Both the position numbers and the translations under genes were made by a program. The notes under the pieces were generated by a model. The model had not been told where the DNA came from and did not search any database. It was given only the letters and a program-made list of their open reading frames with translations. From the NCBI RefSeq assembly GCF_042432495.1, contig NZ_JBHLXC010000002.1:868001-932000 (forward strand): a DNA stretch of 64,000 nucleotides, in the 5' to 3' direction. Position 1 is the first letter of the stretch; each line of letters starts with the position of its first letter. The stretch is from Pseudochelatococcus lubricantis (GTDB lineage Bacteria > Pseudomonadota > Alphaproteobacteria > Rhizobiales > Beijerinckiaceae). This document shows positions 34,215 to 43,534 of this stretch, piece by piece.

Positions 34215-34237
34215 GATGACCTCCGTCGATCGGCAGG

Positions 34238-34254
34238 CGGGAGGGGGCCTCCCG
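34238..34254. terminator. Short GC hairpin between the lipid-transport operon and msrB
   Basis: A 7-bp stem CGGGAGG / CCTCCCG with a GGG loop, 37 bases beyond the stop of the auxiliary lipoprotein gene on the minus strand. No T-run; weak candidate terminator or msrB leader structure. Confidence 0.3.
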
Positions 34255-34290
34255 TGGATCGCTTACAGGTAGGAACGTTTCTCGCGGACG

Positions 34291-34869
34291 TTAAGCCCAG
34301 CCGACGACTTCCGCGAGCACTTTTGCGAGAGCGGCGTCGAGCGTCGCTGCCGCCGAAGGGCCATTGACAGTGCCGGGCACCGGCACCCGGCCGGTGAACA
34401 CGCGCGCGCGCAACACGTTGCCGGAAAGCGTGTCGACGACACGGGCGGAAATCTCCACCACCGCCTCGCCGGTGGCACTGTCGATATTGAACTGGCGCAG
34501 CTCCGTGTTGAGCTGACGGACCGTGACGACACCGTCATTGGGGCGCGTGACGCGGCCGAGCCGCCCTGCGTCCTCGAAGGCGCGCAGGAGTTGCGCCTGC
34601 ACGAGGCGGGGCAGGCGGTCCGCCCACTGCGCATCGCTGAGCATCGTGAGTTCGCCCCCGCGCCCGCGCACCACGATGGTGTTGCCATCGAGCGACTGCA
34701 AGGCGACGGGCTCGGTCACGGTCAGCGCCTCGCCGGCGCGCGCGCCGCTGCCCCTGCTGCGGGCGGCGGACGAGGCCGCGAGGTCGAACGTGGTGACCGG
34801 CGGCGAAGCGCAGGCCGCAACCGCGAGACCGAGCGACAGCGCGGCCAGTTTCGTCATCCGGGTCGCCAA
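34291..34869 (-). CDS. ABC-type transport auxiliary lipoprotein (LinN/PqiC-like)
   Basis: A 192-residue lipoprotein: the lipobox is LAVAAC, giving Cys20 as the lipidation site. The body matches the auxiliary-lipoprotein family found with MCE transporters (TTFDLAASS, then VEISARVVDTLSGNVLRARVFTG). It probably sits at the outer membrane and contacts the MCE protein. Last gene of the four-gene lipid transport operon, 50 bases after the MCE gene. Confidence 0.82.
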   Translation of the reverse strand: MATRMTKLAALSLGLAVAACASPPVTTFDLAASSAARSRGSGARAGEALTVTEPVALQSLDGNTIVVRGRGGELTMLSDAQWADRLPRLVQAQLLRAFEDAGRLGRVTRPNDGVVTVRQLNTELRQFNIDSATGEAVVEISARVVDTLSGNVLRARVFTGRVPVPGTVNGPSAAATLDAALAKVLAEVVGWA

Positions 34870-34919
34870 GGTCGCCCCCTTTCGGTCATGGGTTCGGTGT
34901 CGTGGTCAACTGACACGGC

Positions 34920-36035
34920 TCAACGCTGCCCCTGATACTGCGGCAAGGGCGGGCGGTTGCCGAACAGGAACTGCTGCGGATTGCGCTGCACGTCCTGCAG
35001 CAGGCGCGTGAGCTGCGCGAGCGCCTGCTGGCCCTTCACCGCCAGTGCCTGATACTCGCGCAGGCCCGGGCCCGCGAAACTGTTGATACCGGAGGTGATC
35101 TGGGCCGTCCGCTTGTCGAGGTTGTCGGCCAGCGTGCGGATGGAACGCGCCGCCTCGGCGACCTGATCGAACGCGCCGTTGCCCCCCGTCGAGGATACGA
35201 AGTTCGAGATGCTGTCCATCAGGCCGGTGATCCCTTCGGCCGCCTTGTTGAGCTTCGCCGTGAGTTCGGCGGCGTTGGCCGCGACGGTCTCGACGTCGCC
35301 GCTCGAATTCCCGAGCGAGGTCGTGAACTTCTCGATATTGTCGACGATGCGGTCCACCCGCTGCGGCTCGATGGACTTCACCAGTGCGTCGAGATTGGAG
35401 GTCAGCCCGGTAAGCTGCGAGGCGAGTTCGCCGGAATTGGCGAGCAGTGCGCTCACCTTGTCCGAGTTGTCGCCCAGCGCCTTCGAGAACTTCTCGACAT
35501 TGCGCACCGTGTTGGTGATCGGCTCGCGCGATTGCTCGACGACGCCGCTCAACTGGTCGATCATGGCGGTGGCGCGCGTCGCGAGCCTCTGGATCGTGTC
35601 GAGCATGTCCTGGAAGTCGGAACGCTCGCCGTAAAGCGTCGGCAGCGGCTGGCCGGGGCCGGCTTCGAGCTGCGGCGCGTCCGGCGCGCCGCCCGAAAGC
35701 TGCACGGACGCGATGCCGGTCACCACCTGGAATTCGAGCTGCGCGCGCGTATCCTGCTTGATCGGCGTCGATCGGTCGATCGAGGCGATGGCGACAACGT
35801 GGCGCGGGTCCTCCGGCAGCAGCTCGACACTCACCACCTCGCCGACGCGCAGGCCGTTGAACAGCACGAGCGAGCCGCGCGACAGTCCCGCCACCGAGCC
35901 GGAGAAAATGATTCGGTAAAGCTCGCGCGTGTTCGCGGTGTTGGCGCCGGAGAACCAGTAGACGAAGAAGAAACCGGCGAAGATAACGGCGAGCGTGAAC
36001 AGGCCGATGAGGGCGTAATTGGCGCGTGTTTCCAT
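34920..36035 (-). CDS. mlaD: MCE/MlaD family lipid-binding protein
   Basis: A 371-residue protein with one N-terminal membrane anchor (NYALIGLFTLAVIFAGFFFVYWFSG). The MCE domain follows (about 40-120): YRIIFSGSVAGLSRGSLVLFNGLRVGEVVS and a conserved RAQLEFQVVTGIASVQLSG. A long helical, coiled-coil tail (about 145-345) could form a needle or tube across the periplasm, as in longer MCE proteins. It takes phospholipid from the MlaE/F complex or hands it over. The operon composition matches LinKLMN of sphingomonads. Confidence 0.88.
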   Translation of the reverse strand: METRANYALIGLFTLAVIFAGFFFVYWFSGANTANTRELYRIIFSGSVAGLSRGSLVLFNGLRVGEVVSVELLPEDPRHVVAIASIDRSTPIKQDTRAQLEFQVVTGIASVQLSGGAPDAPQLEAGPGQPLPTLYGERSDFQDMLDTIQRLATRATAMIDQLSGVVEQSREPITNTVRNVEKFSKALGDNSDKVSALLANSGELASQLTGLTSNLDALVKSIEPQRVDRIVDNIEKFTTSLGNSSGDVETVAANAAELTAKLNKAAEGITGLMDSISNFVSSTGGNGAFDQVAEAARSIRTLADNLDKRTAQITSGINSFAGPGLREYQALAVKGQQALAQLTRLLQDVQRNPQQFLFGNRPPLPQYQGQR

Positions 36036-36083
36036 CTCTCTATCCGTCGGCCCTCTCGCGAGGTGTGCCTCTTCGCATCGCCC

Positions 36084-36938
36084 TCATTCCTCTTCGCCCG
36101 CGCGCACGGCTTCGCCCGCCGCGGCGCGGGAGCGCTTGCCGTGGAAGTAGGCCCTGATCCACGGATGATCCGACGCCAGCATGGTGGCAATCGGGCCTTC
36201 CGCGAGAATCCGGCCCTCGCCAAGCGCCGCGATCCGGTCACAGACGGAATAAAGGCTGTCCATGTCATGGGTTACCATGAAAACCGTCAGCCCCAAAGTT
36301 TTCTGCAATGTGGCGATCAGGTCGTCGAACTCCGCGGCGCCGATAGGATCGAGGCCCGAGGTCGGCTCGTCGAGAAACACGATTTCGGGATCGAGCGCCA
36401 GGGCGCGCGCCAACGCCGCCCGCTTGATCATGCCGCCCGACAGATCGGAGGGAAATTTGTCCGCCGCGTCCGGGTTCAGGCCCGCCATCTCGATCTTCAT
36501 CATGGCGATCTCGTCCAGCAACTCCTCGGACATGTGCAGGTACTCGCGCATCGGCATCTGCACGTTCTGCTTCACCGTGAGCGCGGAAAACAGCGCGCCG
36601 TGCTGGAAAAGCACACCCCAGCGCCGCTCCAGCAACCGGTGCTCGGCCTCCGATATCCTGTCGATGTCCTTGCCGAAAACGGTGATGGTGCCGGCCCGCT
36701 TCCGGATGAGCCCCAGGATCGTGCGCGTCAGCACCGATTTGCCGGTGCCCGAGCCGCCGACGAAGCCGAGAATCTCGCCCCGGTATATGTCGAGATCGAG
36801 CCCCTTCATAATGGTTTTCGGGCCGAAGCCGACCTCCAGACCGCGCACGCCGATGAGAACCTCGCGCTCCGCATGCCCGGTCCGCGCCGGCGTTTCCGGC
36901 TGCTGGGGGGTAGTCACCTTTTCGGCCGGCTGTTGCAT
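36084..36938 (-). CDS. mlaF: MlaF-type ABC transporter ATPase
   Basis: A 284-residue ATPase with intact motifs: Walker A GGSGTGKSVL, LFQHGALFSALTVKQNV (Q loop), signature LSGGMIKRAALARAL, Walker B IVFLDEPTSGLD and the switch VTHDMDS. It energises lipid movement through the MlaE permease encoded 7 bases upstream. About 30 N-terminal residues before the ATPase fold are unstructured. Confidence 0.93.
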   Translation of the reverse strand: MQQPAEKVTTPQQPETPARTGHAEREVLIGVRGLEVGFGPKTIMKGLDLDIYRGEILGFVGGSGTGKSVLTRTILGLIRKRAGTITVFGKDIDRISEAEHRLLERRWGVLFQHGALFSALTVKQNVQMPMREYLHMSEELLDEIAMMKIEMAGLNPDAADKFPSDLSGGMIKRAALARALALDPEIVFLDEPTSGLDPIGAAEFDDLIATLQKTLGLTVFMVTHDMDSLYSVCDRIAALGEGRILAEGPIATMLASDHPWIRAYFHGKRSRAAAGEAVRAGEEE

Positions 36939-36945
36939 AATGGCC

Positions 36946-38091
36946 TCAAAAATTGATCGCGGCGAAGAACACGGCGAACAGCCCGTCCATGACGATGACC
37001 ATGAAGATGGCCTTCACGACCGACGCCGTCACCTGCCGGCCGAGCGATTCGGCCGAGCCGCCCACCGCCATGCCCTCATGCGAGGCGATGATGCCGATCA
37101 CCAGCGCCATGAACGGCGCTTTGACCAGCCCGACCATGAAGGTCGAAAAGTCGATAGCGGCCTTGAGGCGCGCCAGGAAGATGTCGGGCGTGATGCCGCC
37201 GTAGATCCACGCCACGAGCCCGCCGCCGAGCAGCGCCGCCATCGAGGCGAGGAAGGTGAGCATCGGCAGGCCGACGAGCAGCGCCAGCACGCGCGGCACG
37301 ATCAGCACCTCGACGGGATCGAGCCCCATCACCCGCAGCGCGTCGATCTCCTCGCGCATCTTCATCGAACCGAGTTCCGCCGTGAACGCGCTGCCGGAAC
37401 GGCCGGCGATCATGATCGAGGTCAGCAGCACGCCGAGTTCGCGCAGCACGAGGATGCCGGTCAGATCGACCACGAACATCGCCGCGCCGAAGCGCTGCAT
37501 CTGGAAGATGCCCTGCTGCGCCACGATGCAGCCGACCAGGAAGGAGATCAACGTGACGATCGGCACGCTGCGGAACGCCGTCTGCTCCATCTGGTTGACG
37601 AAGGCGGGAAACCGGAAGCGCCCCGGATGCACGACAAGGCGCGCGAGCCCGGCCACTACCTCGCCGAGAAAGCTGACGCCACGCCCCATCTCGCGGCCGA
37701 AATCGACCACGCTCTCGCCCACGCTCGCCAGAAAGTCGATCAACCGCCAGTGCCCGGCCGCCGGCGGGCGTTCGACCTCCCGGTAATGCACCTTTTCGAG
37801 CAGGAGCAGATGGTCGGGGCGGGTGTTGACGAACGGCGCCTTGCGGCCGTCTGCAGCGCCTTCCTGCCGCGCCCTGTCGAGCACCCATGCGCCGACGGTG
37901 TCGAGGCGTCCGATTTCGCCGAGGTCGATGGCGACATCCTGCGTGCGGCTTCCGTCGCCGGCCAATTGCCTGGCGAGGAGCGCCGCCTGTTCCTCGACGG
38001 CCGTCGCCTGCGTCGACACCCAGTCGCCTGTCACGACCAGCCTGGTCGCACCGCTCGACTCGTCTATCGCAACGTTCGGGTCCGTCGTCAT
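36946..38091 (-). CDS. mlaE: MlaE-type permease with N-terminal STAS domain
   Basis: A 381-residue fusion. Residues about 1-110 form a STAS domain (VAIDLGEIGRLDTVGAWVLDRAR), equivalent to the separate MlaB of enterobacteria. Residues about 120-381 form the MlaE permease with FRSVPIVTLISFLVGCIVAQQG, LRELGVLLTSIMIAGRSGSAF, ELGSMKMREEIDALRVMG and five to six helices. First gene of the operon, so this is the likely control point. Confidence 0.92.
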   Translation of the reverse strand: MTTDPNVAIDESSGATRLVVTGDWVSTQATAVEEQAALLARQLAGDGSRTQDVAIDLGEIGRLDTVGAWVLDRARQEGAADGRKAPFVNTRPDHLLLLEKVHYREVERPPAAGHWRLIDFLASVGESVVDFGREMGRGVSFLGEVVAGLARLVVHPGRFRFPAFVNQMEQTAFRSVPIVTLISFLVGCIVAQQGIFQMQRFGAAMFVVDLTGILVLRELGVLLTSIMIAGRSGSAFTAELGSMKMREEIDALRVMGLDPVEVLIVPRVLALLVGLPMLTFLASMAALLGGGLVAWIYGGITPDIFLARLKAAIDFSTFMVGLVKAPFMALVIGIIASHEGMAVGGSAESLGRQVTASVVKAIFMVIVMDGLFAVFFAAINF

Positions 38092-38209
38092 GAAGCGTTT
38101 TTCAAACCGTCGCGCTGGATATCGTCAGGGGGCGCGAGCGCGCCATTGCCGCCTTCAATAGCAGGCAACATATGGCGCTGTCGAGGGCGGGGGATATCCC
38201 GGCCGCTGG

Positions 38210-39235
38210 TCAGGCAGCGAGGTCCGTCTGCGGGCTCGTCTGCACGCGGCGGATATTGTCGAGGAATTGCCGTGCGCTGGCCTGCCAGTTGAAGGTCAGC
38301 GCATGCGCCCGGCAGATCTCGGACGGAATGTCGAGCGCCGCCAGCGCCGCAGCGCGCAGGTCGTTGTCGAGCACGCCCGTGCCGCTGTCGCCGACCACGT
38401 CGAGCGGCCCCATGACGGGGAAGGCGGCGATGGGCAGGCCGCTGGCGAGCGCCTCCAGCAGCACGATCCCGAACGTGTCGGTAACGCTGGGGAAGACGAA
38501 AACATCCGCCGAGGCGTAGACATCCGCCAGTTCCTGCCCGGTTTTCACGCCCAGGAACCGGGCTTCGGGATAGCGCGCCTCAAGCGCCGCGCGGGCGGGC
38601 CCGTCACCCACCACGACCTTGGTGCCCGGCAGATCGAGCGCCAGGAACGCCTCGACGTTCTTCTCCACCGACACGCGCCCGACATAGAGGAACACCGGGC
38701 CAGGGAAGGAAAGCGGCCGTTCCTCCCGCGGGCAGAACAGGTCCGCGTTCACGCCGCGCGACCAGCGCACCAGATTGCGGAAGCCGCGCTCGGCGAGATC
38801 GCGCTCCAGCGTGGGCGAACTCACCATCGTCGCCGCGCCCGCGTTGTGGAAGCGGCGCACGGCGGCATAGCACCAGCGCTCCGGCACGGGCATGCGGGCG
38901 GAGAGATATTCTGGGAAGCGCGTGTGATAGCTCGTGGTGAACGTGTGCCCGTCGGACAGGCAGACGTAGCGCATGCTCAGTCCGATCGGCCCTTCCGTGG
39001 CGATGTGGATGAAGTCGGGCTTCACCTCGTCCACGACGCGGCGCACCGCCCAGGGCATGGCAAAGGCCAGCCGGATCTCCCGGTAGGTGGGCATCGGCAC
39101 CGTGCGGAAGGCATCGGGCGTGAGAAACGCGATGGAGGCACCGAGCGCCGGCGCTTCCTGCGCCAGATGCTCCAGGGAACGTACCACGCCGTTGACCTGT
39201 GGACGCCATGCGTCCGTTGCGATCAGCACACGCAT
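38210..39235 (-). CDS. GT4 glycosyltransferase (MgtA/SqdX-like)
   Basis: A 341-residue GT-B enzyme resembling alpha-mannosyl- and sulfoquinovosyl-transferases that build glycolipids. Features are IATDAWRPQVNGVVRSLEHL at the start, IHIATEGPIGLSMRYVC, FTTSYHTRFPEY, YVGRVSVEKNVEAFL and DTFGIVLLEALASGLP with the E-x7-E motif. The start overlaps the stop of the upstream phosphoesterase gene by one base (TGATG), so the two are co-translated. A glycolipid product is the most likely output; the sugar is unknown. Confidence 0.86.
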   Translation of the reverse strand: MRVLIATDAWRPQVNGVVRSLEHLAQEAPALGASIAFLTPDAFRTVPMPTYREIRLAFAMPWAVRRVVDEVKPDFIHIATEGPIGLSMRYVCLSDGHTFTTSYHTRFPEYLSARMPVPERWCYAAVRRFHNAGAATMVSSPTLERDLAERGFRNLVRWSRGVNADLFCPREERPLSFPGPVFLYVGRVSVEKNVEAFLALDLPGTKVVVGDGPARAALEARYPEARFLGVKTGQELADVYASADVFVFPSVTDTFGIVLLEALASGLPIAAFPVMGPLDVVGDSGTGVLDNDLRAAALAALDIPSEICRAHALTFNWQASARQFLDNIRRVQTSPQTDLAA

Positions 39236-40215
39236 CAGGCTGCACGCTTGTTGTCAGGGCCTTTGGAACGGGAGCCTTCGGCCGCCGGCCTTTCGGACGA
39301 CGTCAGGCCGAGCGCCGCCTTCAGCGTATCGGCCACCGGCAGCGCGGCGGCGTGGTCACCATCGTCGTCGTGCATGACGGGCGGCAGCGGCGACGGAGCG
39401 GGCAGCGCCGCCTGGCCGCGGGTGCGCTTGCGCGTGGCGCGGCGCTCGGCCGACACCTGCACCTGCCGGTCAGTCCAGCGCAGGATTTCGAAATTGCCGT
39501 CGTAGTGCTCGACCACGGCCGAGCAGGACTCGACCCAGTCGCCGGTGTTGATGTAGCGCACGCCGAACTTGTCGTGCATCGCGGCATGGTGGATGTGGCC
39601 GCAGATCACGCCGTGCACTTCATAGCGCTGCGCCTCCGACGACAGAAGCTCCTCGAAGCGGCCGATGAAATTGACGGCGTTCTTCACCTTCAGCTTCGCC
39701 CAGGCGGACAGCGACCAGTAGGTCAGCCCCAGGCGGCGGCGGACGATGTTGACGTAGGTGTTGGTGGCGAGCGCCGCGCCGTAGGCCCAGTCCCCCAGGA
39801 AGGCGAGCCAGCGCGCGTGGCGCACCACCATGTCGAACTGGTCGCCGTGGATGACGAGATAGCGCTTGCCGTCCGCCCCCTCGTGAATGGCGTGATCGAC
39901 GAGTTCGATGCCGCCAAAGGAGCTGCCGACGTAGTCGCGCAGGAATTCATCGTGGTTACCGGGCACATAGACGATGTGCGTGCCCTTGCGCACCTTGCGC
40001 AGCAGCTTCTGCACCACGTCGTTGTGATTCTGCGGCCAGTACCAGCCGGACTTCAGCCGCCAGCCGTCCACGATGTCGCCGACGAGATAGACCGTATCGG
40101 CATCGTAGTGGCGCAGGAAGTCGATCAGAAGGTCCGCCTGACACCCTTTTGTACCGAGATGAACATCAGACAGAAACAGGCTTCTGACGCGGATGACTTC
40201 TGGCTCTGTCGACAC
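39235..40215 (-). CDS. LpxH-like metallophosphoesterase (COG2908)
   Basis: A 326-residue calcineurin-like phosphoesterase. Metal ligands appear in LFLSDVHLG, VGDIVDGW, VPGNHDEFLRDY, VIHGDQFD and VICGHIHHA, the order of UDP-2,3-diacylglucosamine pyrophosphatase (LpxH). It is longer than E. coli LpxH, mainly through a Pro/Ala-rich C-terminal tail of about 60 residues. Many alphaproteobacteria use LpxI for this lipid A step, so this enzyme may act on another nucleotide-linked or phospho-lipid, perhaps feeding the co-transcribed glycosyltransferase. Confidence 0.85.
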   Translation of the reverse strand: MSTEPEVIRVRSLFLSDVHLGTKGCQADLLIDFLRHYDADTVYLVGDIVDGWRLKSGWYWPQNHNDVVQKLLRKVRKGTHIVYVPGNHDEFLRDYVGSSFGGIELVDHAIHEGADGKRYLVIHGDQFDMVVRHARWLAFLGDWAYGAALATNTYVNIVRRRLGLTYWSLSAWAKLKVKNAVNFIGRFEELLSSEAQRYEVHGVICGHIHHAAMHDKFGVRYINTGDWVESCSAVVEHYDGNFEILRWTDRQVQVSAERRATRKRTRGQAALPAPSPLPPVMHDDDGDHAAALPVADTLKAALGLTSSERPAAEGSRSKGPDNKRAA

Positions 40216-40546
40216 CGGATCTATCCATCACTTGTCGTTAAGGTTCGCTATCGGAACCTTATTACCATTGCAGTTTGATGACGAGCGGATTTTTTCGGCG
40301 CATGAGGTGCGTAACCCGCTCGTGACAAAGGCTTCCGCGCCGCGCGCAAGGCTGCGGTGCCAGCGGGGGCCCGGGCCGGTGGCGGGCGCATACACGATTC
40401 GTTAGGCACGAATCGAGAGAGACCGACGGCGGGCGCATGACTGCCTTGCCCGGCCGGCCCTTCAATTGAAGGGTGTTGCGACATATAACCACACGCAACG
40501 CCGGAGCTGGAATACCCCAGCGACGGCTTTTCCGTGGTGTCACGCC
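40216..40546. other. Divergent intergenic region between phosphoesterase and DMT genes
   Basis: About 330 bases without a supported gene. It holds an 8-bp inverted repeat near the phosphoesterase start (40239-40261) and a hairpin with an 8-bp stem CGATTCGT / ACGAATCG at 40395-40415. Promoters for both divergent genes should lie here. Confidence 0.4.
40239..40261. promoter_or_regulatory. Inverted repeat upstream of the LpxH-like gene
   Basis: TAAGGTTC and GAACCTTA flank 7 bases, forming an operator-like dyad 24 bases upstream of the phosphoesterase start. Confidence 0.4.
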
Positions 40547-41551
40547 GTGAATCCCCCCCTTGCCATCGTCCTGAAGGTGCTTTCGGCGCTCGTCTTCACC
40601 GTCATGAGCGCCAGCATCAAGTATGTCAGCGACCGCATTCCCGTGGGCGAGATCGTGTTCTTCCGCTCGTTCTTCATGCTGCTGCCGCTCCTCGTCTGGC
40701 TCGCCTGGCAGGGGCAGGTGATGGCGGCGCTGCGCACGCGCAATGTCATGGGGCACTTCCGGCGCGGGATCATGTCGAGTTCGAGCATGTTCCTCAACTT
40801 CCTCGCGCTGTCCTACCTGCCGCTGACGGACGTTGTCGCGCTTGGCTATACGGCGCCGCTGATCGTGGTCGTGCTCGCGGCCGTGGTGCTGCGGGAAAAT
40901 GTGCAGGCCTACCGGTGGATAGGCACGGGCATCGGCTTCGCCGGCGTGATCGTGATGCTGGCGCCGCATCTCGGCGGCGGCACCCTGCTGGCGGGCGGCG
41001 CGGCTTCCGTCGGCGTGATGATCGCGCTCGCCGGCGCCATCCTGACGGCCGGCGCGCTGATCCAGGTCCGCCGCCTGGTGGACACCGAGACGACGGGCGC
41101 CATCATCTTCTACATGTCGGTGATGACATCGGCGCTGGGCTTCGTCACCATTCTCGGCGGCTGGGTCGTGCCCACGGCCGAAGAGATGGCCGTATTGATC
41201 GCGATCGGCATCGTCGGCGGCGTCGGGCAGATTCTGCTCACCATGAGCTTCCGCTATGGCGATGCGTCGCTGCTGGCGCCGTTCGACTATACGACGATGC
41301 TGTGGGCCTGCCTCTTCGGCTGGCTGATCTTCTCCGACTGGCCGCTTCCCGCGGTGTTCGTCGGCGCGGCCATCGTCATCGCCTCGGGGCTGTTCATCGT
41401 GTGGCGCGAGCGTGTGGAGACCCAGCGCCACGCACTCGCCCATTCGACGCTGACCTACACCGCGCTGACACATACGCCCTCTGCGGACGAACATCAGGTG
41501 GCGCCTATCGCCGTAGCGGTCAATCCCACCACGCCTCCGCGCGCCGTGTGA
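40547..41551 (+). CDS. DMT superfamily transporter (two EamA domains)
   Basis: A protein of about 334 residues with ten predicted helices arranged as two EamA repeats. The first starts AIVLKVLSALVFTVMSASIKY and includes LALSYLPLTDVVALGYTAPLI. The second includes YMSVMTSALGFVTILGGWVV and YGDASLLAPFDYTTMLWACLFGW. It probably exports a metabolite. The GTG at 40547, just before helix 1, is preferred; a TTG at 40466 would add 27 residues. The C-terminal 50 residues are hydrophilic. Confidence 0.85.
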   Translation: MNPPLAIVLKVLSALVFTVMSASIKYVSDRIPVGEIVFFRSFFMLLPLLVWLAWQGQVMAALRTRNVMGHFRRGIMSSSSMFLNFLALSYLPLTDVVALGYTAPLIVVVLAAVVLRENVQAYRWIGTGIGFAGVIVMLAPHLGGGTLLAGGAASVGVMIALAGAILTAGALIQVRRLVDTETTGAIIFYMSVMTSALGFVTILGGWVVPTAEEMAVLIAIGIVGGVGQILLTMSFRYGDASLLAPFDYTTMLWACLFGWLIFSDWPLPAVFVGAAIVIASGLFIVWRERVETQRHALAHSTLTYTALTHTPSADEHQVAPIAVAVNPTTPPRAV

Positions 41552-41668
41552 CCGGATAGCGCGGTTGCCGAAACCGGTTGATCGGACGCTCCCGAGCGGG
41601 AAATATGTCTGCCCACGGTCTCCTCCGCATCGAATCGGGAAACGGAACCCCTTTCCCGGACGGATCCG

Positions 41669-42415
41669 GTGCATACATCAAAGAGACGGAGCGGACCGGC
41701 GTGCAAGGGGGATGCGATTCGTTTGTCTGACGACCTGATCACGCCGGAGATATTGCTGCGCGCCTATGCGGCGGGCCTGTTTCCCATGGCGGAAAGCGCC
41801 GACGACCCCGGCCTGTTCTGGGTCGAACCGCGCGAGCGCGGCATCATTCCGCTCGATACGTTTCATGTGCCGTCGCGCCTGGCGCGCACCATCGCCGGCG
41901 ACCGGTTTGAAATCCGCGTCGACACGGATTTCGAGGCGGTGATCGACGGCTGTGCCACGCCCGCCCTCGGCCGCGAGGAGACGTGGATCAACCACCGCAT
42001 TCGCGTTCTTTACGGCGAACTGTTCGATCGCGATCAGGTCCACACCGTAGAGGCTTGGCGCGACGGACAGCTGGTTGGCGGCCTCTATGGTCTGGAACTC
42101 GGCGGCGCATTCTTCGGCGAGAGCATGTTCCACCGCGACCGCGACGCCTCGAAGGTGGCGCTTGCGCATCTCGTGGCGCGCCTGCGGCTGGGCCGCTTCC
42201 GGCTGCTCGATACGCAGTTCGTGACGCCGCATCTCGCTCGCTTCGGCGCCGTCGCCATCGGACGGCGCAACTACATGCAGCGCCTGGCGAAGGCGCTGCC
42301 GCTGCACGCGGACTGGTGGGTGTGGCCGCGCGGCGCTGTCGTCAGCGGCGCCGAGGTGCTGGCAGCGCTGGAGCCGTGCGCCGGCAATAGGGCCGCCTCC
42401 GGTCAGGGGCAGTGA
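41669..42415 (+). CDS. aat: Leucyl/phenylalanyl-tRNA-protein transferase
   Basis: Adds Leu or Phe from tRNA to N-terminal Lys/Arg of proteins, marking them for ClpAP degradation (N-degron pathway). Family motifs: LLRAYAAGLFPMAES, FWVEPRERGIIPL, CADRE-region equivalent CATPALGREETWI, GLYGLELGGAFFGESMF, and SKVALAHLVARLRLG with LLDTQFVTPHL. The GTG at 41669 gives 248 residues. Homologues usually begin about ten residues before LLRAYAAG, so a TTG at 41723, preceded by AAGGGGG, may be the true start. Followed on the opposite strand by the converging DUF2155 gene. Confidence 0.92.
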   Translation: MHTSKRRSGPACKGDAIRLSDDLITPEILLRAYAAGLFPMAESADDPGLFWVEPRERGIIPLDTFHVPSRLARTIAGDRFEIRVDTDFEAVIDGCATPALGREETWINHRIRVLYGELFDRDQVHTVEAWRDGQLVGGLYGLELGGAFFGESMFHRDRDASKVALAHLVARLRLGRFRLLDTQFVTPHLARFGAVAIGRRNYMQRLAKALPLHADWWVWPRGAVVSGAEVLAALEPCAGNRAASGQGQ

Positions 42416-42476
42416 TGCGGCCAGAGGCGGGCGGGCGCGGTGCGGATGCCCACACGGCCCCGCAGCCCGCACGGCC

Positions 42477-43109
42477 CTACTGCCTGATGGGCGCGAACAG
42501 CGGATCTGCGGGAATCATTTCTTCGCCGGGAGGAGCTTCCTCTTCCGGAGGGGGCGGAGCGTCCACCGGTGCATCCGCATCGCCGCCCAGCAGGCGACGG
42601 GGAGGCGGCGGCGGCGGTGCGTTGGGGTCGATCCCGGCGCCATCGGCTTCCGGCGGCGTTGCTTCCGGCGCGCCTGCGGCCGTCCCGTTGCCGTTGGTAC
42701 CACCGCGGCAGTCCGTCAGCCAGATGTCGTAGACCGGGTGTTCAATGCCGTGCAGGCCGGGGCTCGATGCGAAGACCCAGCCCGTGAACAGGCGCTCGAC
42801 CTTGCCGCCCGCGCCCACTTCGTCGACTTCCAGAAAAGCGTTCGTGTTGGGCGCTTCCGTCGGCGGGCGCGTGTTGCAGATGCGCGGCGTCAGCTGCAAC
42901 GAACCGAATTGAACCGTTTCGTTGATGCCGACCTCGAAAGCCACGATACGGCCGGTGATCTTGTCGAGGCCATTAAAGACGGCGACCGGATTGGGAATCG
43001 CGTCGGCGTACGCGGCTGGCGGCGCGAACGACGCCAGCGCTGCCACGAATGCCGGCACGACACCCCGCGCGCCGCGCCGGAACCCTGACCACTTCCTGAC
43101 GATGGGCAT
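42477..43109 (-). CDS. DUF2155 family secreted protein
   Basis: A 210-residue protein with a signal peptide (RGVVPAFVAALASFAPPAAYA). The DUF2155 domain (about residues 40-150) contains VAVFNGLDKITGRIVAFEVGI, FGSLQLTPRICNTRPPTEAPNT and FTGWVFASSPGLHGIEHPVYDIWL, with conserved cysteines C78 and C132 or so. A Pro/Ala/Glu-rich tail follows. Function is unknown, though it is conserved next to the NDUFA12-like gene in alphaproteobacteria. The start 14 bases after that gene's stop is preferred; longer open frame upstream overlaps it. Confidence 0.85.
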   Translation of the reverse strand: MPIVRKWSGFRRGARGVVPAFVAALASFAPPAAYADAIPNPVAVFNGLDKITGRIVAFEVGINETVQFGSLQLTPRICNTRPPTEAPNTNAFLEVDEVGAGGKVERLFTGWVFASSPGLHGIEHPVYDIWLTDCRGGTNGNGTAAGAPEATPPEADGAGIDPNAPPPPPPRRLLGGDADAPVDAPPPPEEEAPPGEEMIPADPLFAPIRQ

Positions 43110-43123
43110 CAACGGCTTCCCGC

Positions 43124-43534
43124 TCAATTCCCGGGAACCCACGCCTCGTAGTCGCCTGTTGCGGGCGGGCGGTGTCCGGTCGACAGCGTCGAGCCCCTCG
43201 GGCGCCAGGCATCGGGCGTGCCGGTCAGATTGGGCTGATGGGGGAGTTCCCATTCTTTCGGCACGTATTCTTCCTTGCTGGGCGGCACGTCCACCGTGTG
43301 GTGAAGCCAGCCGTTCCAGCCGGGCGGAACGTTCGACGCCTCGGCGTAGCCGTTGTAGATCACCCAGCGGCGCTCGATGCCCAACGCCGGGTCCTTCTTG
43401 CCGTTGCGCGTGCGGTAATAACGGTTGCCGAACTGGTCCTCACCGACCAGCTCGCCGTAAAGGCGCGTCGTGCGCAGGGTACCGAAGGTGGGGCCGTTCC
43501 ACCAGGTGAAGACGCGCAGCAGGAAATCTTTCAT
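43124..43534 (-). CDS. NADH:ubiquinone oxidoreductase 17.2 kDa subunit (NDUFA12-like)
   Basis: A 136-residue homologue of mitochondrial NDUFA12, an accessory complex I subunit present in alphaproteobacteria. Family sequence: FTWWNGPTFGTLRTTRLYGELVGEDQFGNRYY, RRWVIYNGYAEASNVPPGWNGWLHHTVDVPP and KEWELPHQPNLTGTPDAWRP, ending DYEAWVPG. The core complex I genes are not in the window. It is probably transcribed with DUF2155. Confidence 0.92.
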   Translation of the reverse strand: MKDFLLRVFTWWNGPTFGTLRTTRLYGELVGEDQFGNRYYRTRNGKKDPALGIERRWVIYNGYAEASNVPPGWNGWLHHTVDVPPSKEEYVPKEWELPHQPNLTGTPDAWRPRGSTLSTGHRPPATGDYEAWVPGN